This document shows positions 17,426 through 25,109 of a stretch of 64,000 bases of DNA, piece after piece. Source of the stretch: Ensifer sp. LC163. GTDB lineage: Bacteria > Pseudomonadota > Alphaproteobacteria > Rhizobiales > Rhizobiaceae. The notes below the pieces were generated by a model, which was not told where the DNA came from, did not search any database, and worked only from the letters and a program-made list of their open reading frames with translations. The DNA is taken from contig NZ_MBSS01000012.1 of NCBI RefSeq assembly GCF_001695855.1, forward strand, positions 186,001-250,000, written 5' to 3'. Numbering within the stretch: position 1 is the stretch's first letter; each line of letters opens with the position of its first letter. A program made the position numbers and the translations under genes.

Positions 17426-17931
17426 CGAGGATGATTGCAACGCTTGCGGCGATGATGGCGGCGATGCTGATGGCGGGCTGCCAGCGGGAGACCGGCCCCG
17501 ATCCGCTGAAGTTGACCGGCAAGATGTTCGTCTTCAACTATCGGCTCGCCTACGCGGCCTACATAATCACGCTCAGCAAGCTCGAACCGGTACCCGAGGG
17601 AAGCATCGTTATTGCGACCTTCGAGAACCCCGCCGGGGGCGAGCCGCTGACCTTGACGCGCAAGCTCTTTCCAAAGCTCGACAGAGTGGTGCTGGAAAGT
17701 CCTGATTTGACCTGCGTGAAAAAGGAAAGGCCCTATGCGGTGACGATCGAGGTGAAGGGACCTGCCGGCGAAACGCTGCAGACACTGGAGACCACCGTCA
17801 CCTCCGATATCGACCAAGATATCCTGCCGGCCAAGCCACTTGTCGAAGGGCCCGCCTACCACAAGAATCCGGAGGTCTTCTGGGGAGGCAAGGCTCCGGA
17901 GCGTTTTGAAACCGCGCGCTGCGCGACATGA
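17422..17931 (+). CDS. Putative lipoprotein of unknown function
   Basis: The ATG at 17422 overlaps the CGNR stop and gives 169 residues. MTRMIATLAAMMAAML followed by MAGC is a lipoprotein signal with lipobox, so the product is membrane-anchored. The mature part has segments such as FNYRLAYAAYIITLSK and VIATFENPAGGEPL and predicted beta strands. Two Cys, LTCVKK and ARCAT, could form a disulfide. I do not recognise a family. Its translational coupling to a CGNR regulator suggests a shared response. The stop codon is 4 nt from the ndk terminator hairpin. Confidence 0.7.
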   Translation: MTRMIATLAAMMAAMLMAGCQRETGPDPLKLTGKMFVFNYRLAYAAYIITLSKLEPVPEGSIVIATFENPAGGEPLTLTRKLFPKLDRVVLESPDLTCVKKERPYAVTIEVKGPAGETLQTLETTVTSDIDQDILPAKPLVEGPAYHKNPEVFWGGKAPERFETARCAT

Positions 17932-17934
17932 AAA

Positions 17935-17958
17935 AGCCGGAGCGTTTCCGCTCCGGCT
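17935..17958 (-). terminator. Rho-independent terminator of ndk
   Basis: AGCCGGAGCG (17935-17944) pairs with CGCTCCGGCT (17949-17958) over a TTTC loop, a perfect 10-bp GC-rich stem. Read on the minus strand it is followed by five T, as needed to end the ndk transcript. On the plus strand there is no T-tract, so it is a weaker stop for the lipoprotein gene. Confidence 0.85.
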
Positions 17959-18005
17959 CAATCGAATCAATTCAAGCCGTTACGGCCCAAAACGCAGAAC
18001 TTGAA

Positions 18006-18428
18006 TCAGCCGACGATTTCGGTGCCGGAGAACCAGTATGCGATTTCTTCGGCAGCCGTTTCCGGAGCATCCGAACCGTGGACCGAGTTTTCGCCGATCG
18101 AAAGCGCGTGAACCTTGCGGATCGTGCCTTCGTCAGCGTTTGCCGGATTGGTGGCGCCCATGATTTCGCGGTTCTTGGCGATGGCGTTTTCGCCTTCGAG
18201 AACCTGAACGATGGTCGGGCCGGAGGACATGGACTCGACGAGTTCGCCGAAGAACGGACGTTCCTTGTGAACAGCGTAGAAGCCTTCAGCTTCGCGGCGG
18301 CTCATCCAGACGCGCCTGGAAGCGACGACGCGCAGGCCGGCGTCTTCGAGCATCTTGGTGATGGCGCCGGTCAGGTTACGGTTCGTTGCGTCCGGCTTGA
18401 TCATCGAAAAGGTACGTTCAATCGCCAT
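18006..18428 (-). CDS. ndk: Nucleoside diphosphate kinase
   Basis: The 140-residue protein starts [19 protein letters not shown], the standard NDK opening (TFSMIKPD). It carries [12 protein letters not shown] and the active-site segment [18 protein letters not shown], where the His before Gly is phosphorylated and passes phosphate between NTPs and NDPs. Length is typical of bacterial NDKs. It is monocistronic with its own terminator. The upstream gap to the GST gene is about 100 bp and should hold its promoter. Confidence 0.97.
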   Translation of the reverse strand: MAIERTFSMIKPDATNRNLTGAITKMLEDAGLRVVASRRVWMSRREAEGFYAVHKERPFFGELVESMSSGPTIVQVLEGENAIAKNREIMGATNPANADEGTIRKVHALSIGENSVHGSDAPETAAEEIAYWFSGTEIVG

Positions 18429-18531
18429 TGGCTCAATTCCCTTGTTTTCTTGAGAAGTGGCGGTTCATTAGCCGCCAATTCTGCGCAAAACAAGGGGGCT
18501 CGCTAACGATTCGCCGCGTCCGTTGCGGGTT

Positions 18532-19221
18532 TCACGCCGCTGTCACAGAGCGGCCTATGCCACCATGCAGGTCGAGGCAGCGCTCGAACCAGGCTGCGAC
18601 CGGATCGGCGGGAGAAAGCAGGCGTTGCGGCGACACGATCCGCGCCCATTGCAGCGCGCCGAAGACGATGTAGTCGGCAAAGAGTGGCCGTTCGCCGCCG
18701 AGATAGGGCTGAAACTTCAGCATATGGCGCAACGGCTCGAGCTTGTCGGAGAAGGTTGCAAGGGCGGCAGTGCCGGTTTCCGCGACCGCTTCGAGCGACG
18801 TGCCGAAACGCGCCTCCCGGCTTTCGCGAAAATACACCCGATCGACCGGATCGAGGCTGTCGTGAATATCCCTAATGATAATGCGGGCAATCGCCGGGTG
18901 CAGCGTCGTCTGCGACCAGCCCTCGACGAAGCGGGCCATGGCCATTCCACCCGGTCCGCCAAACAGCGACGGTCGGTCCGGGTAGTTCTCGTCGAGATAG
19001 ACGGCGATCTCGAAACTGTCCTGTACCAGCCGCTCGCCGTCGCGCAGAAGCGGCACGAGCTTGGTAGCACCCTCCTCCACCTTGGGGATCTCGGTAAAAC
19101 CGATCGGCACGACGTCGAAGTCGAGCCCCTTGTGCGCAAGCGACAGCTTGGTCTTCCAGACATGCGGCGAGAAAGGTCGGGCCCTGTCGGCACCGCAAAG
19201 CGAATAGAGTTTCCTGCTCAC
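18532..19221 (-). CDS. Glutathione S-transferase, beta-etherase (LigE/LigF)-like
   Basis: The 229-residue protein has a GST N-terminal domain: YSLCGADRARPFSPHVWKTK, then KVEEGATKLVPLLRDGERLV, and DSFEIAVYLDENYP with the Ser/Glu that binds glutathione. The helical second domain has PLFADYIVFGALQWAR, the usual Asp-containing N-cap box. FSPHVWKTKL is reminiscent of the bacterial beta-etherase class. Those enzymes cleave lignin-type aryl ethers in sphingomonads, but related proteins are widespread in rhizobia with unknown substrates. It is monocistronic, with ndk downstream on the same strand 103 bp away. Confidence 0.83.
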   Translation of the reverse strand: MSRKLYSLCGADRARPFSPHVWKTKLSLAHKGLDFDVVPIGFTEIPKVEEGATKLVPLLRDGERLVQDSFEIAVYLDENYPDRPSLFGGPGGMAMARFVEGWSQTTLHPAIARIIIRDIHDSLDPVDRVYFRESREARFGTSLEAVAETGTAALATFSDKLEPLRHMLKFQPYLGGERPLFADYIVFGALQWARIVSPQRLLSPADPVAAWFERCLDLHGGIGRSVTAA

Positions 19222-19362
19222 GTGATCTCCCGGCGAGAATTAGGTCGTCTCACGCCATTCGACGCCAGACTGGTCGAAGGATCAAATCATTAAATTTCAT
19301 AGGTGGCATTCGCCACAGGAATGCGGATCTGCGCTAACCTTGCGACCGCTTAGGAGAAACAG

Positions 19363-19875
19363 ATGCTCGATCATTTTCGCATGTTCGCCGATTACAACAA
19401 CTGGGCCAACCGCCGGCTCTATGCGGCAGCGGCAGAACTTACGGAAAGAGATCTGAGGCAGAGCAAGGGCGCCTTCTTCGGCTCGGTGCTTGCGACGCTC
19501 AATCATATCCTCGCCGCGGATCGCATCTGGATGAAGCGCTTTACCGGCGAAGGCGACGCGCCGACGGCACTGGATGCGACGCTCCACGACGATCTCGCCA
19601 GCCTTGCCATTGCACGCGAGCGGGAAGATGCGCGGATGATCGCCTGGATCGACGGCCTCGATGATGCGCGGCTTGCAGCCACCTTCACCTACACGCCCCT
19701 CAGTACGCCGGTGAGCATCACGCAAAAGCTCGGACCGACGCTGGCCCACGTCTTCAACCACCAGACCCACCATCGCGGCCAGGCGCATGCGACGCTGACG
19801 GCCCTTGGCCGCCCGTCAATTGTGCTGGATCTCGCGTTCTTTCTGTGGGCCGAGGGAGAGAAGTGGGCGAGCTAG
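19363..19875 (+). CDS. DinB-family four-helix protein
   Basis: The 170-residue protein fits the DinB/YfiT fold. The N-terminal helix is MLDHFRMFADYNNWANRRLY, a conserved His follows in LATLNHILAADRIWM, and a C-terminal pair is in FNHQTHHRGQAHATL. Together these are the usual three-His metal site of DinB proteins. Despite the name, most members are uncharacterised and some are thiol-dependent S-transferases. Its last 60 nt overlap the 3' end of the convergent adenylation-acyltransferase gene, an uncommon arrangement here. AGGAGAAACAG upstream of the ATG is a good ribosome-binding site. Confidence 0.87.
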   Translation: MLDHFRMFADYNNWANRRLYAAAAELTERDLRQSKGAFFGSVLATLNHILAADRIWMKRFTGEGDAPTALDATLHDDLASLAIAREREDARMIAWIDGLDDARLAATFTYTPLSTPVSITQKLGPTLAHVFNHQTHHRGQAHATLTALGRPSIVLDLAFFLWAEGEKWAS

Positions 19876-22482
19876 CGCCGCCCACCGAGCGATCGGCGGC
19901 AGATGATCGAGCGACAGCCCGGCTTTCTGCCTTCCGTTCGCAGCCATTTTGAGCAAGTGGCGTTGCGCCAGCCAGGCGGCAAGGCCAAGTCCGATGCCGC
20001 CCGCGATCGACACCGTGGAGAAGAGCACGGTTGGCAGATGCGCCTGCAGCGGCGCCATCAACAGTTCCGGGACAAAACGGTGCAGGATGTAGATATGGAA
20101 ACCGGCGGCCGATAGCGGCAGCACGACTTGTGCCGCCCAGCGTGGAACGCGGACGCGCGGCGCGTAGACGAGAGCGACGAGCACGGCGATCAACAGCAGA
20201 TACTTGATCTTCGTGCCGATCCAAACGCCCTCGTAAAGGCCGAAGAACAGGAACGCGCCGGTTCCGGCTGCCACCAGCAGCAATCGCTGCCCATGCGTTT
20301 CGGCGATCGCCGCGCACCACCCGATCACAGCGAGATAGAAGATCCACGGCAAAGTGAAGATCTGCCGATTGCCGATCGACCACAGCATCGGCAGCGCCAG
20401 CCGGGCGACCAGCGCCACGCCGAGCAGCAGCATACCCGTTGCAAAGGGGTGTCGAGCCGCAAACCGCCGGAAGCGCGGGATCGCAAACAGCGACACGAAG
20501 ACCAGCATCATCTGGCAATAGGCTTCGATGAACCAGTAGAGGTAGGGCACCATGCCGCGGGTCTCCGGATCGGCAAACCCGAAATTGCCGACGAGGAAGA
20601 CGGAGGCCCAGGGGACCTCGCCCCAAACCGCAGCATAGGCGCCGACGATGAGATAATAGGGCACGAGGATCTGGGTAAGCGGTCGCAGAATAGCAAAGCC
20701 ACCACCGGCCAGAAGCTGCCCCATCTGGAACCGGGCGAGGCTGAAACCGGCAAGGATGACCATGGCAGCCGACCCGCCCGGCAGCGGCCACAAGGTCTCA
20801 TGGTGAAGAACGACGAGCAGTATCGCCAAGGCACGGATGATGAGATCCATTCCGATCCGTGTCGTCGTCGCGTCCCGCCTTTCCAGCGCCGCAAGCGTTG
20901 CGATCGGCATGGCCTCCCACAGTTCCGGCGCTTGCCCGAGCGCCTTTTCGAGACCGATCGAGAGCTGCACGAAACGCAACGAATCACCGCCGAGCGAGAG
21001 GAAACTATCCTCGGGCTTCACCCGTGCGGGATAGAACACCTGTCGGAAAAGGCTTTCGATGCCTTCACGATCGCTGCCGCCGGCGGCGATCGCCTGCTTT
21101 GCGGCAAGGTTCAGCGCGCTGTAATCGACTTTGCCTGACGGCAATCTCGGGATTTCCGGCAGGCGCGTGGCCCTGATATGGGCGAGTGTCAGGCCGCTCG
21201 CAGCAACAAGCAGGCGGCGAACATCCTCGGGTCGGCCCTCCCCCTGAAAAAAGGCATGCAGCCCGTCGTCATCGCCGACGATCGCCGCCACCAGACCGCG
21301 TTGCTCCAAAGCCTGCTCAAGGGCATCGTGGCCGATGCGCAGGCCAGCGATCTTGGACATGCGCTTCATGCGCCCGACGACGCGGAAAAGACCATCGGCT
21401 TCGCGGACCGCCAGGTCGCCCGTACGCAGTTCGTCAAGGTCTGCCCCCCGGGCCAGGTCCTGTCGCGACGAGGCGTAGCCCATCATCACATTGGGGCCGC
21501 GATAGACGAGTTCGCCGACGATACCGGCACCGGCAACCGCTCGCCCCTGCTCGTCCTCGATCGACAACGCGCCTCCGGGAATGGCGATGCCGATCCGGTC
21601 TTCGTTGCCCTCGAGCCGAGCCGGCGGCACATAGGCGATGCGGGCCGTCGCTTCGGTCTGGCCGTACATGACGAAGAAGGCGGCGCCCCGGGCGCGAAGA
21701 TGCTCGTCATAGACACGAACGCGCTCCGGCGCCAGACGTCCGCCGGCAACCGTCATGAAACGTAAGTGCGGGAACGCGCGATTGCGAAACCCGACCTTTT
21801 CCAGGAGCTCATAGGAATAGGGCACACCGGAAAGATTGGTGCAGCCGCTGGCGGCGAGACCGTCAAGGAACCCGGGGTCAAGGATGGAGCCGTTGGGGAT
21901 AAAAAGGCTGGCGCCGACGCTCAGATGGGCATTCAGCACCGAAAGTCCGTAGGAGTAATGGAGCGGCAGGATCAGGCAGGCGCAATCGTCGGCGCCGAGC
22001 TCCAGATACGCGGCAATCGAGCGGGCGTTCGCCGAAATGTTGGTGGTAGAAAGCCGCACCGCCTTGCCGCAACCAGTGCTGCCGGAGGTCGACAGCAACA
22101 GGCCAAGGTCCGGATGCAGCGGTTTATCGCTGCACTCCAGATGTTCCGTTCGCCAGCGGCCGTCCATCCGGCGATAGGCACAGTCCGGCTCGAACATGTC
22201 GGTCCAGGCCACGGTACCGGCGCCGCGCGGCGCCTGCATGGCAACCACATGTCCGGCCCTCAGTGCCGCAAGATAGGCAATGATTGCATGTTCGGAAGGC
22301 TCGGGCTCGAGCGTTACCAGCGCGCGGGTGCGCGGAAAAAGTGTCGCCTGGCGATCGACCCTTTCATGCAATTCGCGATAGGTCACGAGACGCTGGCCGG
22401 GAAGAACCAGAGCGGGACGCTCGCCCCACGCCGCCAGATCCGCAATGAAGGAAGGGGGTATGGTCAAACCGTCGCACTGCAT
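19816..22482 (-). CDS. Adenylation domain - carrier protein - acyltransferase-3 membrane fusion
   Basis: The 888-residue polypeptide joins three domains. Residues 1-455 are an AMP-forming adenylation domain: STSGSTGCGK (131-140), YGQTEAT (273-279), RTGD (353-356), GRMKRMSKIAGLRIG (370-384), and SGKVD with catalytic Lys451. Residues 470-535 are a carrier domain with LGGDSL, Ser501 being the phosphopantetheine site. Residues 545-845 are an integral-membrane acyltransferase-3 domain with Arg550 and His560-His561 in the typical first-helix position. The predicted chemistry is activation of an acid, thioester loading, then transfer to an acceptor in or across the membrane. No condensation domain is present. 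Substrate and acceptor are unknown. It is monocistronic, and its 3' end overlaps the DinB-like gene. Confidence 0.85.
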   Translation of the reverse strand: MQCDGLTIPPSFIADLAAWGERPALVLPGQRLVTYRELHERVDRQATLFPRTRALVTLEPEPSEHAIIAYLAALRAGHVVAMQAPRGAGTVAWTDMFEPDCAYRRMDGRWRTEHLECSDKPLHPDLGLLLSTSGSTGCGKAVRLSTTNISANARSIAAYLELGADDCACLILPLHYSYGLSVLNAHLSVGASLFIPNGSILDPGFLDGLAASGCTNLSGVPYSYELLEKVGFRNRAFPHLRFMTVAGGRLAPERVRVYDEHLRARGAAFFVMYGQTEATARIAYVPPARLEGNEDRIGIAIPGGALSIEDEQGRAVAGAGIVGELVYRGPNVMMGYASSRQDLARGADLDELRTGDLAVREADGLFRVVGRMKRMSKIAGLRIGHDALEQALEQRGLVAAIVGDDDGLHAFFQGEGRPEDVRRLLVAASGLTLAHIRATRLPEIPRLPSGKVDYSALNLAAKQAIAAGGSDREGIESLFRQVFYPARVKPEDSFLSLGGDSLRFVQLSIGLEKALGQAPELWEAMPIATLAALERRDATTTRIGMDLIIRALAILLVVLHHETLWPLPGGSAAMVILAGFSLARFQMGQLLAGGGFAILRPLTQILVPYYLIVGAYAAVWGEVPWASVFLVGNFGFADPETRGMVPYLYWFIEAYCQMMLVFVSLFAIPRFRRFAARHPFATGMLLLGVALVARLALPMLWSIGNRQIFTLPWIFYLAVIGWCAAIAETHGQRLLLVAAGTGAFLFFGLYEGVWIGTKIKYLLLIAVLVALVYAPRVRVPRWAAQVVLPLSAAGFHIYILHRFVPELLMAPLQAHLPTVLFSTVSIAGGIGLGLAAWLAQRHLLKMAANGRQKAGLSLDHLPPIARWAALARPLLSLGPQKEREIQHN

Positions 22483-22731
22483 TCGAGCCTCCCTCCCAAT
22501 TTAGCAAGGCGGCATATAATTCCTGACAAGCTCCGTCAACTATAAACATGAATTAAAACAGCAGCTTTCAACGCTCCTGCTCCAACCGGTTGCACCGCCT
22601 TCCCCTCCGGTGGGATTTCGGCAACCATACCGGGCAGATCTTGTGTTGCGGCGGGTATCTTCAGACTCCCTTAAACGCCGCGCCGCCATAGTGTTTTCGG
22701 ATCCCATACAGGCATCGAGGACGACCACGGA

Positions 22732-23817
22732 ATGACCAGGCAAGTTCCCGCGAACACCGGCCGATCGCAGACGAAAAGCACGGCCATCATCTTGAAGGTG
22801 GCGCAATCCATGTCTCAGCTTGGCATCGCGGCACTGCCACGCAACTATGAGCTCGTCTATGAAGCCTTGTCCGGCCGGGTGCCGCAGCTCTCGCGCGACC
22901 TGGTGACGCTCGGCGCCACGCCGCAACAGGACGCCCTCGACGAGCTTGGTCTCAAACATCACCTGGTGGCTCACGGGGCGCTTGCAGCCGACAGAGCAAG
23001 GGCGGCGGCACAGGACGCGCTCAGCGATCTCGCTCTGCAACTGAAGCACAGCCTGGCGCAAAAACATGCCTTCAGAAGCCAACTTGACCGCTTCAAAGAC
23101 CGTCTGGCCGCCGACCCGGTTGCGGCAATCTCGGAGTTCGCCGATGACGCAGCAAGGCTGCGGGACGCGGCCGGCCTGCTGATGAATGAGGAACAGGTAT
23201 TTCAAACGGTCTTGCAGGCAAGCGCCGAGCGCTTCGCGGCGCTGGAAGGCGAGTTCGCCGAAAGTCGCAAACCGTTGACCAGAGACCCCGCCACCGGCCT
23301 GCCCAATCGCCTGGCTCTGACGGCACGTTTAAAAACACTGCTTGAAGCCGAGGGCAAGGCAGCGCCGGTCGCCCTGCTCGTTGTGTCGGTCGAGGGATTG
23401 CGCGGCATCGCCGAGCAGCACGGCGCCGCCACCGCGGAAAAGGCGCTCGGCAAGGTTTCGACGCTGTTTCGCAAGTCGATCAAGAAGAGCGACTTCGTCG
23501 CACGCGTCGGCGGCCAGGAATTCGCGTTCCTCTGCAGCGACGTCACTGAGGAGAACGTTGAAGCGATTGCGCAGCGCATTCGGCATTCGGTGGAAGCGTT
23601 GCGCGTCGCCCTACCCGGCCGTGCCTTCACAACAGAAACGTTTTCGCTCTCGGCCGGCATCGCGATAGCACAGCCGATGGCGACGCCCACCGATTTCATG
23701 CAGCAGGCCGAGCTGGCGCTTGCGGCCGCCAGAACGGGCCCACGGTCAGGCATACAGGCCTATTCGGCAGAGCTTGGCGGCAACCGGGCAAAGATCTATG
23801 CGCCGCACGCGGCTTAA
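22732..23817 (+). CDS. Degenerate GGDEF-domain protein
   Basis: The 361-residue cytosolic protein has an N-terminal helical region of about 175 residues. A GGDEF domain introduced by RDPATGLPNR follows. The signature reads GGQEF (260-264) instead of GGDEF. The upstream metal-binding segment reads VVSVEGLRGIAEQHG where active cyclases have Asp-x-Asp-x-Phe-Lys and Asn-Asp. With both metal ligands altered it is unlikely to make c-di-GMP. It may bind GTP, be an allosteric partner, or act as a structural protein. No EAL domain and no transmembrane segment are present. It is divergent from the A-T-acyltransferase gene across 249 bp. The stop lies inside a repeat. Confidence 0.85.
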   Translation: MTRQVPANTGRSQTKSTAIILKVAQSMSQLGIAALPRNYELVYEALSGRVPQLSRDLVTLGATPQQDALDELGLKHHLVAHGALAADRARAAAQDALSDLALQLKHSLAQKHAFRSQLDRFKDRLAADPVAAISEFADDAARLRDAAGLLMNEEQVFQTVLQASAERFAALEGEFAESRKPLTRDPATGLPNRLALTARLKTLLEAEGKAAPVALLVVSVEGLRGIAEQHGAATAEKALGKVSTLFRKSIKKSDFVARVGGQEFAFLCSDVTEENVEAIAQRIRHSVEALRVALPGRAFTTETFSLSAGIAIAQPMATPTDFMQQAELALAAARTGPRSGIQAYSAELGGNRAKIYAPHAA

Positions 23818-23910
23818 AGCGCGTCGCAGTCGCTAGGATTTGCTTGCTGCGCTTTAAGCGTTGTCTTTGCACAGGTCGTTATCACGCGACATGCGTAATC
23901 GCGTGCGGGT
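23814..23910. repeat. Intergenic palindromic repeat after the GGDEF gene
   Basis: TTAAAGCGC (23814-23822, containing the stop codon of the upstream gene) pairs with GCGCTTTAA (23849-23857). The following GTCGTTATC and CGACATGCG resemble the GATAACGACATGCG arm of the repeat at 39548-39594. It looks like a diverged, shorter member of the same mosaic family, and it could work as a transcript end between the convergent genes. Confidence 0.6.
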
Positions 23911-23914
23911 TTCC

Positions 23915-24385
23915 CTACGCGGCCTCCGACTGTCGCTCATGGATGGCCATCCGGCTCGCGTCGATTTCGCAAGCCTTCTCGCTGAGCCGACCGAGCAGAC
24001 GATAAAGATCCGTGCGCTCACCGTCATCAAGCGTCGAGAAAAGCTCCTCGATCATCTGGCGACGTGGCTGGAGAGCCGCTTCGAGGCCGGCCCGTCCAAG
24101 ATCGGTAATCGAGATGATCTTCGCCCGCCGGTCCTCGGGGTCCGGCTCGCGGATGACCATGCTGTCCCGTTCCAGCCCGTCAATCGCCTCGGTCACGGTT
24201 CGCGGGGCAAAGCTGAGTGCCGAAGCGATGTCGGCGCAACGACAGGGCCCGAGTTCGCTGAGATAGAACAGGAACTTGCTGCGCGCGAGCGAGACGCCTT
24301 CTTCACTCATGGACGCGTTCACCAGGCGATGGACGCAGTGATAGAGCTCAAAGAGCCTTTCTGCGACTTGGATTTTTTCTGTCAT
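23915..24385 (-). CDS. MarR-family transcriptional regulator
   Basis: The 156-residue protein has a winged helix: CADIASALSFAPRTVTEAIDGLERDSMVIR, of which ALSFAPRTVTEAIDGLE is the recognition helix region. The wing is PEDRRAKIISITDLGRAGLE, the standard MarR wing with Asp-Arg-Arg. N- and C-terminal helices form the dimer interface. A Cys pair in LGPCRCAD could make it redox-responsive, which is a guess. It lies downstream of the two small secreted-protein genes on the same strand, separated by a terminator-like hairpin. It may regulate them or itself; nothing else marks its target. Confidence 0.87.
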   Translation of the reverse strand: MTEKIQVAERLFELYHCVHRLVNASMSEEGVSLARSKFLFYLSELGPCRCADIASALSFAPRTVTEAIDGLERDSMVIREPDPEDRRAKIISITDLGRAGLEAALQPRRQMIEELFSTLDDGERTDLYRLLGRLSEKACEIDASRMAIHERQSEAA

Positions 24386-24419
24386 GGCAAATCACCTCAT
24401 TGGCAACGCCAAAACGAAA

Positions 24420-24452
24420 TAACCCGGCCCCGCTTGGCGGGACCGGGTTATC
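24420..24452 (-). terminator. Hairpin terminator after the small secreted-protein gene
   Basis: ATAACCCGG (24420-24428) pairs with CCGGGTTAT (24444-24452), with an inner CCCGC/GCGGG helix, giving a long GC-rich stem. On the minus strand it is followed by TTCGTTTTGG, a T-rich stretch that would end transcription from the gene at 24474-24752. Confidence 0.7.
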
Positions 24453-24473
24453 TGGTCGTCCGTTTGGCGTGGG

Positions 24474-24752
24474 TTACTGACTGTCCTGGCTGGTCTTGCC
24501 GAAGGCCTTCGCGTGGCCATTGGCAATCGCGCCTGTCGCCGTGGCATCGACCGACTTGTTCTCGATGCCGGCGTAGTAATCACCGCCATCGACCGTGCTT
24601 GCCGATGCGCCGGCACCGGCCGAAGCGGCCGCGCGACCGGTAAAGAGCGGCGTCGGGCTGACGCCTTCATAGTAGCTGCCGCCGGCAAATGCGGCCGATG
24701 TGCCGGCCAACGTCGCCGCTGCAACGAGAAGCGTTGCGATGGACTTGTTCAT
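24474..24752 (-). CDS. Small secreted protein A with GxYYxGI repeats (paralogue of 24822-25109)
   Basis: The 92-residue product has a signal peptide (MNKSIATLLVAAATLA, ending AAFAG). The mature part starts GGSYYEGVSPTPLFTGR, nearly identical to the start of the neighbouring protein, and has a second related motif, GGDYYAGIENK, 40 residues later. Between them is a low-complexity Ala/Gly/Ser stretch, and the tail is Ala/Lys-rich. There is no Cys. I do not recognise a named domain. The proteins look like abundant small periplasmic or surface proteins. The 69-bp gap to its paralogue contains a strong hairpin. Confidence 0.75.
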   Translation of the reverse strand: MNKSIATLLVAAATLAGTSAAFAGGSYYEGVSPTPLFTGRAAASAGAGASASTVDGGDYYAGIENKSVDATATGAIANGHAKAFGKTSQDSQ

Positions 24753-24780
24753 AGGTCTCTTCCTTGATCGGGATGAAATG

Positions 24781-24803
24781 TCATGGGGCCGGTGGCCCCA
24801 TGA
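24781..24803. terminator. Perfect hairpin between the two small secreted-protein genes
   Basis: TCATGGGGCC (24781-24790) pairs with GGCCCCATGA (24794-24803) across a 3-nt loop, a perfect 10-bp stem. It lies 18 nt after the stop of the upstream paralogue. The minus-strand tail ATTTCATCC is only mildly T-rich, so this may be a partial terminator or an mRNA-stabilising structure that sets the expression ratio of the two genes. Confidence 0.6.
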
Positions 24804-24821
24804 CCGGCGACGGAATGCGCC

Positions 24822-25109
24822 TTAGCGGGAGATGCCCTGGTAGTATTCGCCTTCGCCGCCCTGAGCAACCCGCGGCCGGGCGTCGTAATTGTAGACCGAG
24901 CCGGTGGAGGTGCGGTCAACATATCCGGCTTCCGAACCACGGATGTTCAGGGTGGAGCTACCGGCTGCCTTGGGAGCGCGTTCGGTAAAGAGCGGGGTCG
25001 GGCTGATGCCTTCGTAATAGCTGCCGCCGGCAAATGCCGCTGAGGCGCCGCCGAGAACGGCAGTTGCAACGAGAGCTGCGGCGAGTGCGGTGTGGATCGT
25101 GGATTTCAT
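24822..25109 (-). CDS. Small secreted protein B with GxYYxGI repeats (paralogue of 24474-24752)
   Basis: The ATG at 25109 has AGGAG 8 nt upstream, a strong ribosome-binding site, and gives 95 residues. A signal peptide (MKSTIHTALAAALVATAVLG, ending AAFAG) precedes GGSYYEGISPTPLFTER. A second motif, GEGEYYQGISR, closes the protein, so the GxYYxGI unit occurs at both ends. The middle part (NIRGSEAGYVDRTSTGSVYNY) is polar. The first 17 mature residues differ from protein A at only two positions, while the rest has diverged, pointing to a tandem duplication with a constrained N-terminal motif. Function unknown. Confidence 0.77.
   Translation of the reverse strand: MKSTIHTALAAALVATAVLGGASAAFAGGSYYEGISPTPLFTERAPKAAGSSTLNIRGSEAGYVDRTSTGSVYNYDARPRVAQGGEGEYYQGISR

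Noticed and set aside
19363-19875. SOS-regulated role for the DinB-like gene
   Set aside because: The name suggests damage inducibility, but I see no LexA-type box (GTTC-N7-GTTC in alphaproteobacteria) in the upstream gap.
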